From Candidatus Staskawiczbacteria bacterium (GTDB taxonomy: Bacteria > Patescibacteriota > Minisyncoccia > Minisyncoccales > Staskawiczbacteraceae), in the NCBI GenBank assembly GCA_903845295.1, contig CAIMWV010000010.1, forward strand, positions 1-56,434: DNA of 56,434 nucleotides. Direction: 5' to 3'. Below are positions 28,734 to 38,057 of the stretch, piece after piece (positions within the stretch are counted from its first letter, which is position 1; the number at the start of each line of letters is the position of its first letter). Below the pieces are notes generated by a model. That model was not told the DNA's origin. It ran no database searches and saw only the letters and a list, made by a program, of their open reading frames with translations. Made by a program: the position numbers and the translations under genes.

Positions 28734-30467
28734 TTATGCTACTTCCGCTTGATAACATTTTTCGCAGTAAACGATTTCCGGCCTATCAGGGGCATAGCTG
28801 GTTTCGAATTCATTGAGGCATCGTCCTGTATGATGCGGATGGTTCTTATCACACATGCACTGACGATGCCAAAGTTTTTGCGGATTCTTCTTTTTGAATC
28901 TTTGAATGTGCCTGCAATTAAAACATAATCTTGGTAGAGGAATGCCCATTTTGCGGTACAATTGCAATTCTTCGGGAGTAATTTTAAAAGCGCTTACACA
29001 ACCATCATTGCATTTACCTTCGTGTTCGCAGCCAATTATTTCATTAACAATTTCATCTTTAGTTTCGGCAATTGATTGAGGAAGATCTTTTGGGCTTATG
29101 GTTATTTTATAATTTCTTTCCTCCGGCTCTCTCCAAGAATATCCTAACTTTACTGCCTGATCTCTAGTCTTTTGAGCATATTCCTGAGCAAATGTTTCGT
29201 TATAAGCAAAAGGAGCTAAAATTGGCGGAAAAAATTCGCCATATTTATATTCAATACCGCTTTTGTCTATGTATGGTTGCGAATTCATATGTTCAATTAT
29301 TTTTGGTAAAAGCTGATTATATTCCTCTTTTGTATATTGTTTGTTAAGTATGCAGTATTCCTTTTTTCTCATGCACACGCAGCCAAAAAGATTATTGGAA
29401 TTTTCGAAACTGTCGCAATATTGTAAATCAAAACCAACAAAGGATATAAAACTAAATTTTACATTGTTAATGCTTCCCGCGCCCAAAATCTCATAGCAAA
29501 AATTTGATTTATCAATAATAACATATGCGTCGTGGCAATTGCTTGAATTGTCTCCCCAAGTTACGTGTTTGCAGTCTTCAATAGTGTCGGACCCATAACA
29601 GTCAAAACTGTTTTTTGAGTTAGAAACATAATCGCCAACAACATTTGCATTCTGCAGGCCGTGCATATATTTTACAATACTGGTCGCGGAAAATTCCCGC
29701 GCTTTGTCTAAAACGGCATTAATTCCATTGTAGTTTTGTAAATTCAATTCTTTTATTTTTGCAGAATATTCTTCTTTTGAGTATTGCTCATTAAAAATGC
29801 AGTAGCTTTTGTTCTTAAGATTCACACAACCTACACAGTTCTGGCAGTTTGAACAATTTTTGCAGGCAAAAACATCCTGACAATTACTGCAATCATCCGA
29901 AAATTTTGCCATATAACACTTTTTGCAGCCAATACATTCGTAGCAAAACTCGCAATCATTCACAGTGTGACAATCGGACGTGTTTCTAGAGCGCATCAAG
30001 TGGTAAGAATAAAGCGAGTCTTCGTTGTTATCACTAACAAAAATCATATAACAATTTTTATTGTATGCCGCGCCGTTGGTGTAATCGCTGTTTGTTTGCT
30101 GAAAAACAAAAGAATAACAACGAGGCACCCTCAACTGAAGCTCTTTTAACTGCTCAAAAAATGGACGAGAAAAATCGTATTCTCTGCCATAGCTTGACGC
30201 ATCCCATTTGTCTGAGTGATAGCACTCGTTGCAGTAAACTATATAGGGAGACTTTGGCGAATAAATAGAAATTATATTTTTCTTGCATAAGTCGCAATTC
30301 CTGCGGTATAGTGTTCTTTCGTTTCTCCAAACAACCCTCCTTACAAACCGGCACTCCGGGCAAAACGTCGGTGCAGGGACTTTTATCTTTTCATAGAACG
30401 CAAAATCCTCTGCTTCGATGACGAAGTCCTGTTTGCAGTTTTGGCACTGCTTTGTTTGGGATTCCAT
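28734..30467 (-). CDS. Cys-rich dual zinc-ribbon array protein, paralogue 9
   Basis: CQNCKQDFVIEAEDFAFYEKIKVPAPTFCPECRFVRR...FGCVCMRKKEYCILNKQYTKEEY...IVYCEKCYQAEVA. Confidence 0.9.
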   Translation of the reverse strand: MESQTKQCQNCKQDFVIEAEDFAFYEKIKVPAPTFCPECRFVRRVVWRNERTLYRRNCDLCKKNIISIYSPKSPYIVYCNECYHSDKWDASSYGREYDFSRPFFEQLKELQLRVPRCYSFVFQQTNSDYTNGAAYNKNCYMIFVSDNNEDSLYSYHLMRSRNTSDCHTVNDCEFCYECIGCKKCYMAKFSDDCSNCQDVFACKNCSNCQNCVGCVNLKNKSYCIFNEQYSKEEYSAKIKELNLQNYNGINAVLDKAREFSATSIVKYMHGLQNANVVGDYVSNSKNSFDCYGSDTIEDCKHVTWGDNSSNCHDAYVIIDKSNFCYEILGAGSINNVKFSFISFVGFDLQYCDSFENSNNLFGCVCMRKKEYCILNKQYTKEEYNQLLPKIIEHMNSQPYIDKSGIEYKYGEFFPPILAPFAYNETFAQEYAQKTRDQAVKLGYSWREPEERNYKITISPKDLPQSIAETKDEIVNEIIGCEHEGKCNDGCVSAFKITPEELQLYRKMGIPLPRLCFNCRHIQRFKKKNPQKLWHRQCMCDKNHPHHTGRCLNEFETSYAPDRPEIVYCEKCYQAEVA

Positions 30468-30487
30468 TTATATTAAATTAATTATTG

Positions 30488-31948
30488 TTAAATTAATGGC
30501 TCTTCTGGTTTATCTTCTGACTTTTTAGCTTCTTCTGGTCCTTTTCCCTTGCCCTGAATTATAGACTTTTCGTGAGAACTCCTCATGATTTTTGACTCTT
30601 CCGATTCCATAAGCTTCTTTGCGGCCTCAGCTGAAATAGTATACTTTGCGCGGGATAGCTCAATAATTTCCTTTCTAAAAGACTTGTGAGTCGCCGGCAT
30701 AACTTTAAGGGTTTCAGCAGAAAAAGGGTCATAAGCTTCCCCATCAATAGTTTCTTTGATGTAAAAATTCTGGACTCCCAGGTTTACCATATCTTTAACG
30801 CCAAATATCGGCGCCATTTCCGGCTCCAATTTGACCGCATCTTCACCGCCCACACGGAACACAATAATGGTTCCCGTATTTCCTAAAACCGCCTGCTGGA
30901 CTTTAGGAATAAGCTGTCCCATATATTGGTGTGCCACGGTAAGGCAAATGGCGTATTTGCGGGCTTCTGATAATATATTTTCAAAGGTTTCAGTCATAAG
31001 ATTATGGAACTCGTCAACATAGAGATAAAAATCTTTTCTTTCGTCTTCCGGCAGAGCGGCCCGCGCCATACCCGCTTGCTTGATTTTCGTAATAAACATT
31101 GAACCAAAAAAACTGGCGTTCTCTTCCCCTAGCTTGCCTTTGCACAAATTAATTAAAATAATTTTTCCTTCATTCATCAGTTTTTCCAAATCAACCTTGT
31201 TTTCTTCCTGGCCGAAAATACCGCGCAAAGCCGGATCTGACAAAAACTGCGCCAGCTTATTCACTAAAGGAATAATGGCTTCGGTATCGTATTTTTCCGA
31301 CCAGTCGGCAAACTCAATGGCCCAGAACCGTTTGACCATGTCGTCCTGAATATATTCAACCACCAGCTGGCGGTAGTTTCTGTCGGTAAGCATGGAAATC
31401 ATACCCCGCATGGTGCCGTGCGGATAATCCAAAAGAGCTAAACAAGTGAAGCGGAACACGTGCTCAAGCCTGGGCGTCCAATTGGCGCCGAATTGCCTTT
31501 CCAACACTTCAATCAAGCCTTGGGTTAACTGGTGCTTGAAGCCCGGGTCAATATTAGCTAAAGGATTGAAAGAAATGGGGAATTTGGCGTCGGAAGGGTC
31601 GATAAGCACTACGTCATCTATCCTGTCTTCCGGGATAAAATCCAAAATTGCATCCACAACATCACCGTGTGGGTCAATAAAACAAAGCCCGTGGTTGTAC
31701 CCGATGTCCTGGCGGACAAAAAGCTCCAGAAGCTTGGACTTGCCTACTCCGGATTTACCGACAATATACACATGCCTGCGCCTGTCTACTCTCTTAATGC
31801 CAAAAATAAACTTTTGCTCTTGCAAAGCCGCTTCATAATTGGTTTTGCCGATAAATGAGCAGTCTTCGGGCTCAACTGTACCATAAATAGGCAGCTCCGG
31901 AGGCGGAGGCGCCAATTTAAATCTGCGGATTCTATTTTTATCTACCAT
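30488..31948 (-). CDS. VirD4/TraG/TraD-like type IV secretion coupling ATPase, copy 1 (start moved to MVDKNRI)
   Basis: HVYIVGKSGVGKSKLLELFVRQDI Walker A, FYLYVDEFHNLMTETFENILSEARKYAICLTVAHQYMGQL. Residues before MVDKNR are translated repeat DNA. Confidence 0.88.
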   Translation of the reverse strand: MVDKNRIRRFKLAPPPPELPIYGTVEPEDCSFIGKTNYEAALQEQKFIFGIKRVDRRRHVYIVGKSGVGKSKLLELFVRQDIGYNHGLCFIDPHGDVVDAILDFIPEDRIDDVVLIDPSDAKFPISFNPLANIDPGFKHQLTQGLIEVLERQFGANWTPRLEHVFRFTCLALLDYPHGTMRGMISMLTDRNYRQLVVEYIQDDMVKRFWAIEFADWSEKYDTEAIIPLVNKLAQFLSDPALRGIFGQEENKVDLEKLMNEGKIILINLCKGKLGEENASFFGSMFITKIKQAGMARAALPEDERKDFYLYVDEFHNLMTETFENILSEARKYAICLTVAHQYMGQLIPKVQQAVLGNTGTIIVFRVGGEDAVKLEPEMAPIFGVKDMVNLGVQNFYIKETIDGEAYDPFSAETLKVMPATHKSFRKEIIELSRAKYTISAEAAKKLMESEESKIMRSSHEKSIIQGKGKGPEEAKKSEDKPEEPLI

Positions 31949-32100
31949 GGTTTTGCGAGCGAGGCGAGCGAAACTACTTCGAAATTCTTGGCCATATGAT
32001 ATATCGAATACATTGGTGCCAAAATTTCGCTGAACACCTTGCTTTTCGTGAGCAAAAAGCGAACGCTTCGTCCCATTTAGCGGGACGCTGAACACCTTAC
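31949..32100. repeat. Structured hairpin repeat, copy B (two consecutive hairpin units)
   Basis: GCGAGCGAGGCGAGCGAAACTACTTCGAAATTCTTGGCC..GATATATCGAATACATTG..GTGCCAAAATTTCGCTGAACACCTT, then CTTCGTCCCATTTAGCGGGACGCTGAACACCTT. Confidence 0.8.
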
Positions 32101-32198
32101 GCTATTTAGTTATATTTAATTATTTCTATCATAGCTTTTTCGCGCCTTTTTAGCAATACAAAATCGCAGGCGAATATGCCGCTTTATCCGGAAATTTT

Positions 32199-32507
32199 TC
32201 ACAATCCAGTAGAGGCAATTAACCAATCTTTGAAGTCACGATTCAGGCGATACAGCGTAATGGTAGCCATACAAGGAACACCCCCCTGGTAATGTTCTCT
32301 GACAATGTCCTCTATGTCTTGAATATGCTTATCAATGGTCATGATGATCATAGTCGCACCCGAAGCCTCGGTTACTCCGCCGTTGACCCGAGAGATTGAA
32401 TCAGTGAGCATAATATCTACTTTACCAGCCATTTTTTTCTCCACTAGGAGTTTGGCAATGGTTTTGGCCGTATCAAGGTTTTGACATGGCACGTAAATAA
32501 AGATCAT
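32199..32507 (-). CDS. CutA1-like protein
   Basis: MIFIYVPCQNLDTAKTIAKLLVEKKMAGKVDIM...YRLNRDFKDWL; CutA-like pattern from memory. Confidence 0.65.
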   Translation of the reverse strand: MIFIYVPCQNLDTAKTIAKLLVEKKMAGKVDIMLTDSISRVNGGVTEASGATMIIMTIDKHIQDIEDIVREHYQGGVPCMATITLYRLNRDFKDWLIASTGL

Positions 32508-32540
32508 GTGATTTATATTAGTTAATAATTAAATTAATTC

Positions 32541-32815
32541 AGGGTGGCGTTACAATATTAGGACCAACTTAGCGGAGTGAATTAAGGCAATATTCAAGGC
32601 GCGAGGAGCGAACCTAATGCCTATGCGCATTGTTCGATCTGAAGCAACGAAGAAGATTGCCTTAATTCGCCCGCCCTTCGGGAAGTCCAAAAAATGGCTG
32701 ATTTCTGTGGGACTCCTCGTCGGCGTAACGCAGAGGTTACAACCTCCTCGTCGTGCCTCGAAATCATCTCATTTTTTGACTTCTAAATTTGGCCATAATA
32801 TTGTAACGCCACCCT
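32541..32815. mobile_element. MITE-like element with 20 bp perfect TIRs and nested internal hairpins
   Basis: Left AGGGTGGCGTTACAATATTA (32541-32560), right TAATATTGTAACGCCACCCT (32796-32815). Internal IRs GAATTAAGGCAAT/ATTGCCTTAATTC and GAAGTCcAAAAAATG..GATTTC/GAAATC..CATTTTTTGACTTC. Confidence 0.85.
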
Positions 32816-34532
32816 AGGCTACCTCGGCCTGGTAGCAACTTTCGCAGTAGACTATCTCCGGACGGTCCGGAAAATAGGATGTTTCAAATTCGTTGGGGCA
32901 TCGTCCTGTATGATGCGGGTGATTTTTATCGCACATACACTGGCGATGCCAGAGTTTGCGCGGATTGCGCCTCGCCAATCGTTCCTGCAGACGACAAGCA
33001 GAACACTTGTGCGGAATTGGCAGATTAAACCGGCGATAAAATTGGAGTTCTGCAGGGTGCAATCTAAAGGCCGTAGCGCAACGCAGATGGCTTGCCTTCT
33101 CTTTTTCCGAATCTTGCGAACTGCAGCTTATAATCTCCTGAAGAATTGAGTCGGTTACGTCTCCAATTTTTGCCGGAAGCTTTTCATGAGGCAAAGTAAC
33201 TTTGTAATCCCGCGCATCACGGTCAAACCATTCCCAGCCTCGTGCAATAACTTCATTTTTTGTAAGCGGAAAATAATCCTGCGCTATGGTGTCATTATAA
33301 GGAAACGGGGAAATTGCAATGGGAAAAAATTCTCCCCATTCTTTGGTTTTTCTCATGTGCTCAATAATTTTTTCTTTCAAGATATGATATTCTTTTTCGG
33401 AATATTGCTTATTAAAAATACAATATGATTTTTTGCGCAACGACATGCAACCAAAAATATCATGGCAATTAAAGTTGAGCTCTGAATAGTGCGAATCATG
33501 GTTATACCATGACTTTGCCATACCAATACATTTTGCGCCCCATCCCGACCCTTCCATCTCGTAATCAAGTTCGTTATCAAGGGTTTCTGTCAAATCCATA
33601 CAATCACGAGCTTCCCAAGCGTCTTGCGCATAACTCGTGTTCTCGGAAAAGCGAACATTGAAACCATAACGAACATTTTTGTCGTAACCTATGTTTTCTC
33701 CCGTAGAGTTAATCGCCTTGCGGCCCTGGTAATATCTTCTTGGATGTTTTACCCAAAAATCTGCAACACGTTTTTTCATTTTTTGCACATCTTCGTACGC
33801 CCAAGAAATCTCTGTCAGACGCTTTTGAAATTCTTCTTTGGTAAGTTGTTCATTAAACCAGCAGTATGATTTACCGCGCAAACCCACGCAACCGAAACAA
33901 TTATTACACCCAGGGCAATCCATAGAAAAATACAAATCATTTGCGTCATGGCAATCTTCAATAAAAAAACACTTATAACAATCGCCACAATTTAATGATT
34001 CGTACATAATTTCGCATTCTTTCGTGGCCCATGAATCTACGCAATCTTTACTTTTTTGATACCAATTCCCATACATGCAATCCTCGCTCTCGCCACTGGC
34101 TACAACCATATAGCAATTTTTATTACGCTCCGATTGGTTGCTATATTCTGAATTGGCACTTTGAGAATTTGCTAACGCAATGCGGGGAACTTTATGCCGG
34201 AATTCAAAAAATTGTTCAAAGAAAGGTCTGAAAAAATCAAAATCTTGCCCAAACGCCATCGGATCCCATTTATCCGACCACCAGCAAGGCTGGCAATACA
34301 CCGGACCGGGATAGGATGAATTATAAATCGAAACCATGCTTTTGCCGCATAGCGAACAGTTGCGCTTATAAAAATTCCATTCATTCCGGTTGGCGGCGCG
34401 CCGCTGGTACCGACAATCAGGACAAAATGTCGGAGCCGGAACTTTAATTTTATCGTAAAACGCAAAATCATCGGGCTCAATCGTAAAGTCCTGCTTACAA
34501 TTTTGGCATTGTTTGGTTTCTGATTGGATCAT
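32814..34532 (-). CDS. Cys-rich dual zinc-ribbon array protein, paralogue 10 (start moved to MIQSETK)
   Basis: CQNCKQDFTIEPDDFAFYDKIKVPAPTFCPDCRYQRR...FGCMSLRKKSYCIFNKQYSEKEY...IVYCESCYQAEVA. ATGA overlap with paralogue 11. Confidence 0.9.
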   Translation of the reverse strand: MIQSETKQCQNCKQDFTIEPDDFAFYDKIKVPAPTFCPDCRYQRRAANRNEWNFYKRNCSLCGKSMVSIYNSSYPGPVYCQPCWWSDKWDPMAFGQDFDFFRPFFEQFFEFRHKVPRIALANSQSANSEYSNQSERNKNCYMVVASGESEDCMYGNWYQKSKDCVDSWATKECEIMYESLNCGDCYKCFFIEDCHDANDLYFSMDCPGCNNCFGCVGLRGKSYCWFNEQLTKEEFQKRLTEISWAYEDVQKMKKRVADFWVKHPRRYYQGRKAINSTGENIGYDKNVRYGFNVRFSENTSYAQDAWEARDCMDLTETLDNELDYEMEGSGWGAKCIGMAKSWYNHDSHYSELNFNCHDIFGCMSLRKKSYCIFNKQYSEKEYHILKEKIIEHMRKTKEWGEFFPIAISPFPYNDTIAQDYFPLTKNEVIARGWEWFDRDARDYKVTLPHEKLPAKIGDVTDSILQEIISCSSQDSEKEKASHLRCATAFRLHPAELQFYRRFNLPIPHKCSACRLQERLARRNPRKLWHRQCMCDKNHPHHTGRCPNEFETSYFPDRPEIVYCESCYQAEVA

Positions 34533-36265
34533 ACTACTTCGTTTAAATAACATTTCTCGCAAAAAATTTTAAATTGTTTTTGTTTTTCTTCGTCATAAAG
34601 CGAAAGGGATTTTTCACCGCAATTGGGGCAAACAAAAGGAAAAAGATCAAAAGGATGCTCAAAAAGAGCCCTTTCCATAATACGTTGCCAGGGGTGTTTA
34701 GTGGGAATTGGCAAATTCATGTGCCGATAGAATTTAAGCTCTTCAGCAATGATTTTAAAGGGCCGACCGGTTGTTTCACACCGGATAGCATCATTTAAAA
34801 TAGAGTCATCAACATTTTTAATATCGCTTGGAATTTCCTGGATGTCACGCAAATTGATTCCAGCTGGTATTTGTGACTCTGGTTCAAGATACCAAGGAAT
34901 GCCACGTTCAGCCGCCTCTTTTTCGCTAATCGGATAATATTTTTGACCCCTGCTTGCCTGATATGGGAAAAGTCCAAAAGAAAGAGAAAATAACTCTCCG
35001 TACTCGCCGTCATTAAGCATTCTTAGTTTAATTTCATCAACTAACGGCCAATAGTCGTTTTCAGAATAGGGCTTGTTAAAAATATGAAATTTTTTGTTTT
35101 TCAGCCCGACGCAAGCAAAACAATTTTGACAATTAGTGCACTCCGAAGAGTATTCAATCCCATTACTTGCCCGGATATAAAGACTGAAAAGAACATTGCT
35201 GCTGCCAGTGCCATTCACCACCTCATAGATTTTCTCGGCTTTATCGGCGTCATAGCAGGAATCCATTATATCTTTGACCCCCCCGAAGGTCTCTACAAAA
35301 CGAAGATTCTGCCCCTCGGGGCCGTCAAAGGCCCAAAAACAATCCTTGCAATTATTAAGCCCGTTGCCAACGCAGTTTATAGTATTGGTAAGCCACAAGG
35401 AACGATGCAGGGCATTTTTGTAAACGCCGTCAAAACGCCGGACAAGATCCTGGAAAACGACCCGATCGCCCAAGTTCAAGCCGGCGATTTTTGCCTGGTA
35501 GTCTTGCTTGCTTAATTGTTTATTCTCAAAAAAATAAGATTTGTTCCTGAGATTCGATGAAAGGAAACAATTATTACAATTTTTGCAATCATACAGGAAG
35601 GCTGAATCCAGGCATTGCACAGACCCGATGCTAAAAATGCAGTGGCTGCAACGGTCAGCGCCCACGCAGGAATAACAGAATTCACAATTCCAAACCCTGG
35701 AGCAGTCAACGCAGAATTTGGAGAATCTCACATCGTCACCATAAGAGCAGTCCTCGCTGTGGAAACCGCCGGAAAAATAGTAATTGTTTTTCCCCCAGCG
35801 GCCACCTACGGAATATTCCGAATTTATCGATGTGATATCCCTCTCGAGAGCCAGGTGCGGCACATTGAAAAATAGTTCTTTAAACTGTTCAAAAAATTTC
35901 CGGCCAGGGTTATATGAACGGCCGTATGATGTTGCTTCCCAGGAATCGGAGTACCAGTAATTAACATCGTAAACCTTGTGGGGCGATGAGGCCGGGAAAA
36001 TAGTAACAATATTCTCGTTGTGGCCGGGGGCCGAGCACGGCCGTTTAAAAAATTTCGGCGTACGCATCAGCAAACCGAACCGGCGGATTTTGCGGCACTT
36101 CGGGCATAGGGTCGGCGGCGGCACCCGGAACATGCGATAAAAATTGATATCCCCTGCCTCCACTTTGAATTTTTGCTTACATTCTAAACACACCCTCTCG
36201 TGGGGAACAAGGTCTTTTAAAATCTTATCAAGTGCTTCGTCAAATTTTGGTGTTTTGGAAATCAT
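34529..36265 (-). CDS. Cys-rich array protein, divergent paralogue 11 (start moved to MISKTPK)
   Basis: CLECKQKFKVEAGDINFYRMFRVPPPTLCPKCRKIRR...FACVGLKNKKFHIFNKPYSENDY...FKIFCEKCYLNEVV. ATGA overlap with paralogue 12. Confidence 0.88.
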   Translation of the reverse strand: MISKTPKFDEALDKILKDLVPHERVCLECKQKFKVEAGDINFYRMFRVPPPTLCPKCRKIRRFGLLMRTPKFFKRPCSAPGHNENIVTIFPASSPHKVYDVNYWYSDSWEATSYGRSYNPGRKFFEQFKELFFNVPHLALERDITSINSEYSVGGRWGKNNYYFSGGFHSEDCSYGDDVRFSKFCVDCSRVWNCEFCYSCVGADRCSHCIFSIGSVQCLDSAFLYDCKNCNNCFLSSNLRNKSYFFENKQLSKQDYQAKIAGLNLGDRVVFQDLVRRFDGVYKNALHRSLWLTNTINCVGNGLNNCKDCFWAFDGPEGQNLRFVETFGGVKDIMDSCYDADKAEKIYEVVNGTGSSNVLFSLYIRASNGIEYSSECTNCQNCFACVGLKNKKFHIFNKPYSENDYWPLVDEIKLRMLNDGEYGELFSLSFGLFPYQASRGQKYYPISEKEAAERGIPWYLEPESQIPAGINLRDIQEIPSDIKNVDDSILNDAIRCETTGRPFKIIAEELKFYRHMNLPIPTKHPWQRIMERALFEHPFDLFPFVCPNCGEKSLSLYDEEKQKQFKIFCEKCYLNEVV

Positions 36266-38052
36266 ATTACTTCCGCTTGATAACATTGTTCGCAGTAAAC
36301 TATTTCCGGGCGGTCCGGAGCATAAGAAGTTTCAAATTCGTTTGGGCATTTTCCGCTATGGTGTGGGTGGTTGTTTGCCTGTGGTGAGCTTGTCGAACCA
36401 TCGCACATGCACTTTCTGTGCCACAGATGCACAGGATTCCTTAATTTTGTTCTTTCAAAATGGCGAGAGTTAAAACATCTTTGCGGAAGCGAAATATTCA
36501 TTCTCTTATAAAAAGCTAATTCTTCGGGAGTGATTTTGAAAGCTTTCGAACAATTATGCTCAAGCGCTTTTTCTTCGCCCTCCTCGTCCCAAGACCTGCA
36601 AAGAACAACCTCTTTTAAAATCGAATCTTTCACGCCTTCAAGATTAGCAGGAATATCCTTCCATGACATTGTATGATTATATTCTTTGCTCGTCATATCA
36701 CGCCAAGAAAATCCTGCCTCAATCGCTCCTTTTTTAGTAAAAGGGAGGTATTCTTGCGCAATTGTTTCGTTATAGCCATGCGGGCAAAATTCGGGCGGGA
36801 AAAACTCGCCGTATTTATACACCCTGCCTTTTGCATCAACGTAGGGCATGTCGTCCATATGTTTTTTGATTTTAGGGACAAGGGCTTCGTATTCTTTTTT
36901 GGTGTACTGCTTGTTTAAAATACAATACTCTTTATTCCTCATTCCAATGCATCCAAATAAATTGTGCGCTTCGTGGCAAAAGATCGAATATTCAATATTT
37001 CTTACAGATGTATATACAAATGCCGAAAATTTTATATTTGAAGCCTCAATAGCCACCGTAAGCCCTTCATATATAAGTTCGACGCCATCACCAGGGTAAG
37101 AATAATCATAACAATCCTTGGCGCCGGGCGGGAACACTACGTTCTGGCAATATCTAACATTTTCAGCATTTGAAACGCGAAATGAATTACGCGTTTCTTT
37201 TGCGTGGTAAATGTAATCTCCTGACACGTTTGAGGTGTGGCGCGCATGAATGTATTTAACCGGCACTGACAGCTTAAATTTATTGAACTCTGCTTTTGCT
37301 TTTTCCAAGCCATCAATGGAACTGAGATTAAACGACTTTATTTTATCTTTATATTCTTCTTTGGAATATGGTTTATTGAAAATGTGATAATTTTTGTTCC
37401 TCAACCCGGCGCATCCAAAGCAGTTTGAGCACCCGGCGCAATCTTGGCACAAAATTAACTCTTGCGAATTATCGCAATCTACGCAACACATAAGCTTATA
37501 AGATTTATTTACAAGAAAACATTCATAGCAAAGTTCACAATCGCTGACAAACAGGCAATCTGCGCAATTCTTTGAATTGTCTAAACCAACACTATATAAG
37601 CAGTCCTCGTCTGTATTGCCGTGAAAAACCAAATAACAATTCTTAACAGATCTGCAGCCTATATAGTAATCGCTGTTTATATTATTTACCGCGCTTCTGC
37701 TCGGTAGCGGAACTTCATGGAGCAATTCTTTGACTTGGGTCAGAAAAGGACGAGAAAAATCAATTTCTTTGCCATACTTTAGAGAATCCCAGTTGTCAGA
37801 CCACCAATAATCTCTTTCGTAAACTTTAACCGGAGCATCGGGAGCAAATGCTGAAAATATTAACTGGCCCGTGGCATCACACTTGCGCTTATATAGGGTT
37901 TTTTCATTTCTCCAAGTTATTCTCCGGCGTAATCTACAATCAGGGCACCACGTGGGTGGCGGAACTTTCATTTTTTCATAAAACGCAAAATCATCGGGCT
38001 CGATGACAAAGTCCTTTTTGCAATTTTGGCATTGTTTGGTTTCTGATTGCAT
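36262..38052 (-). CDS. Cys-rich dual zinc-ribbon array protein, paralogue 12 (start moved to MQSETK)
   Basis: CQNCKKDFVIEPDDFAFYEKMKVPPPTWCPDCRLRRR...FGCIGMRNKEYCILNKQYTKKEY...IVYCEQCYQAEVI. Confidence 0.9.
   Translation of the reverse strand: MQSETKQCQNCKKDFVIEPDDFAFYEKMKVPPPTWCPDCRLRRRITWRNEKTLYKRKCDATGQLIFSAFAPDAPVKVYERDYWWSDNWDSLKYGKEIDFSRPFLTQVKELLHEVPLPSRSAVNNINSDYYIGCRSVKNCYLVFHGNTDEDCLYSVGLDNSKNCADCLFVSDCELCYECFLVNKSYKLMCCVDCDNSQELILCQDCAGCSNCFGCAGLRNKNYHIFNKPYSKEEYKDKIKSFNLSSIDGLEKAKAEFNKFKLSVPVKYIHARHTSNVSGDYIYHAKETRNSFRVSNAENVRYCQNVVFPPGAKDCYDYSYPGDGVELIYEGLTVAIEASNIKFSAFVYTSVRNIEYSIFCHEAHNLFGCIGMRNKEYCILNKQYTKKEYEALVPKIKKHMDDMPYVDAKGRVYKYGEFFPPEFCPHGYNETIAQEYLPFTKKGAIEAGFSWRDMTSKEYNHTMSWKDIPANLEGVKDSILKEVVLCRSWDEEGEEKALEHNCSKAFKITPEELAFYKRMNISLPQRCFNSRHFERTKLRNPVHLWHRKCMCDGSTSSPQANNHPHHSGKCPNEFETSYAPDRPEIVYCEQCYQAEVI
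36379..36401. repeat. REP-like repeat in frame inside the C-terminal zinc module of paralogue 12
   Basis: tggtgagcttgtcgaacca core, encoding GSTSSPQ between CMCD and NHPHH. Confidence 0.65.
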
Positions 38053-38057
38053 AGTAA

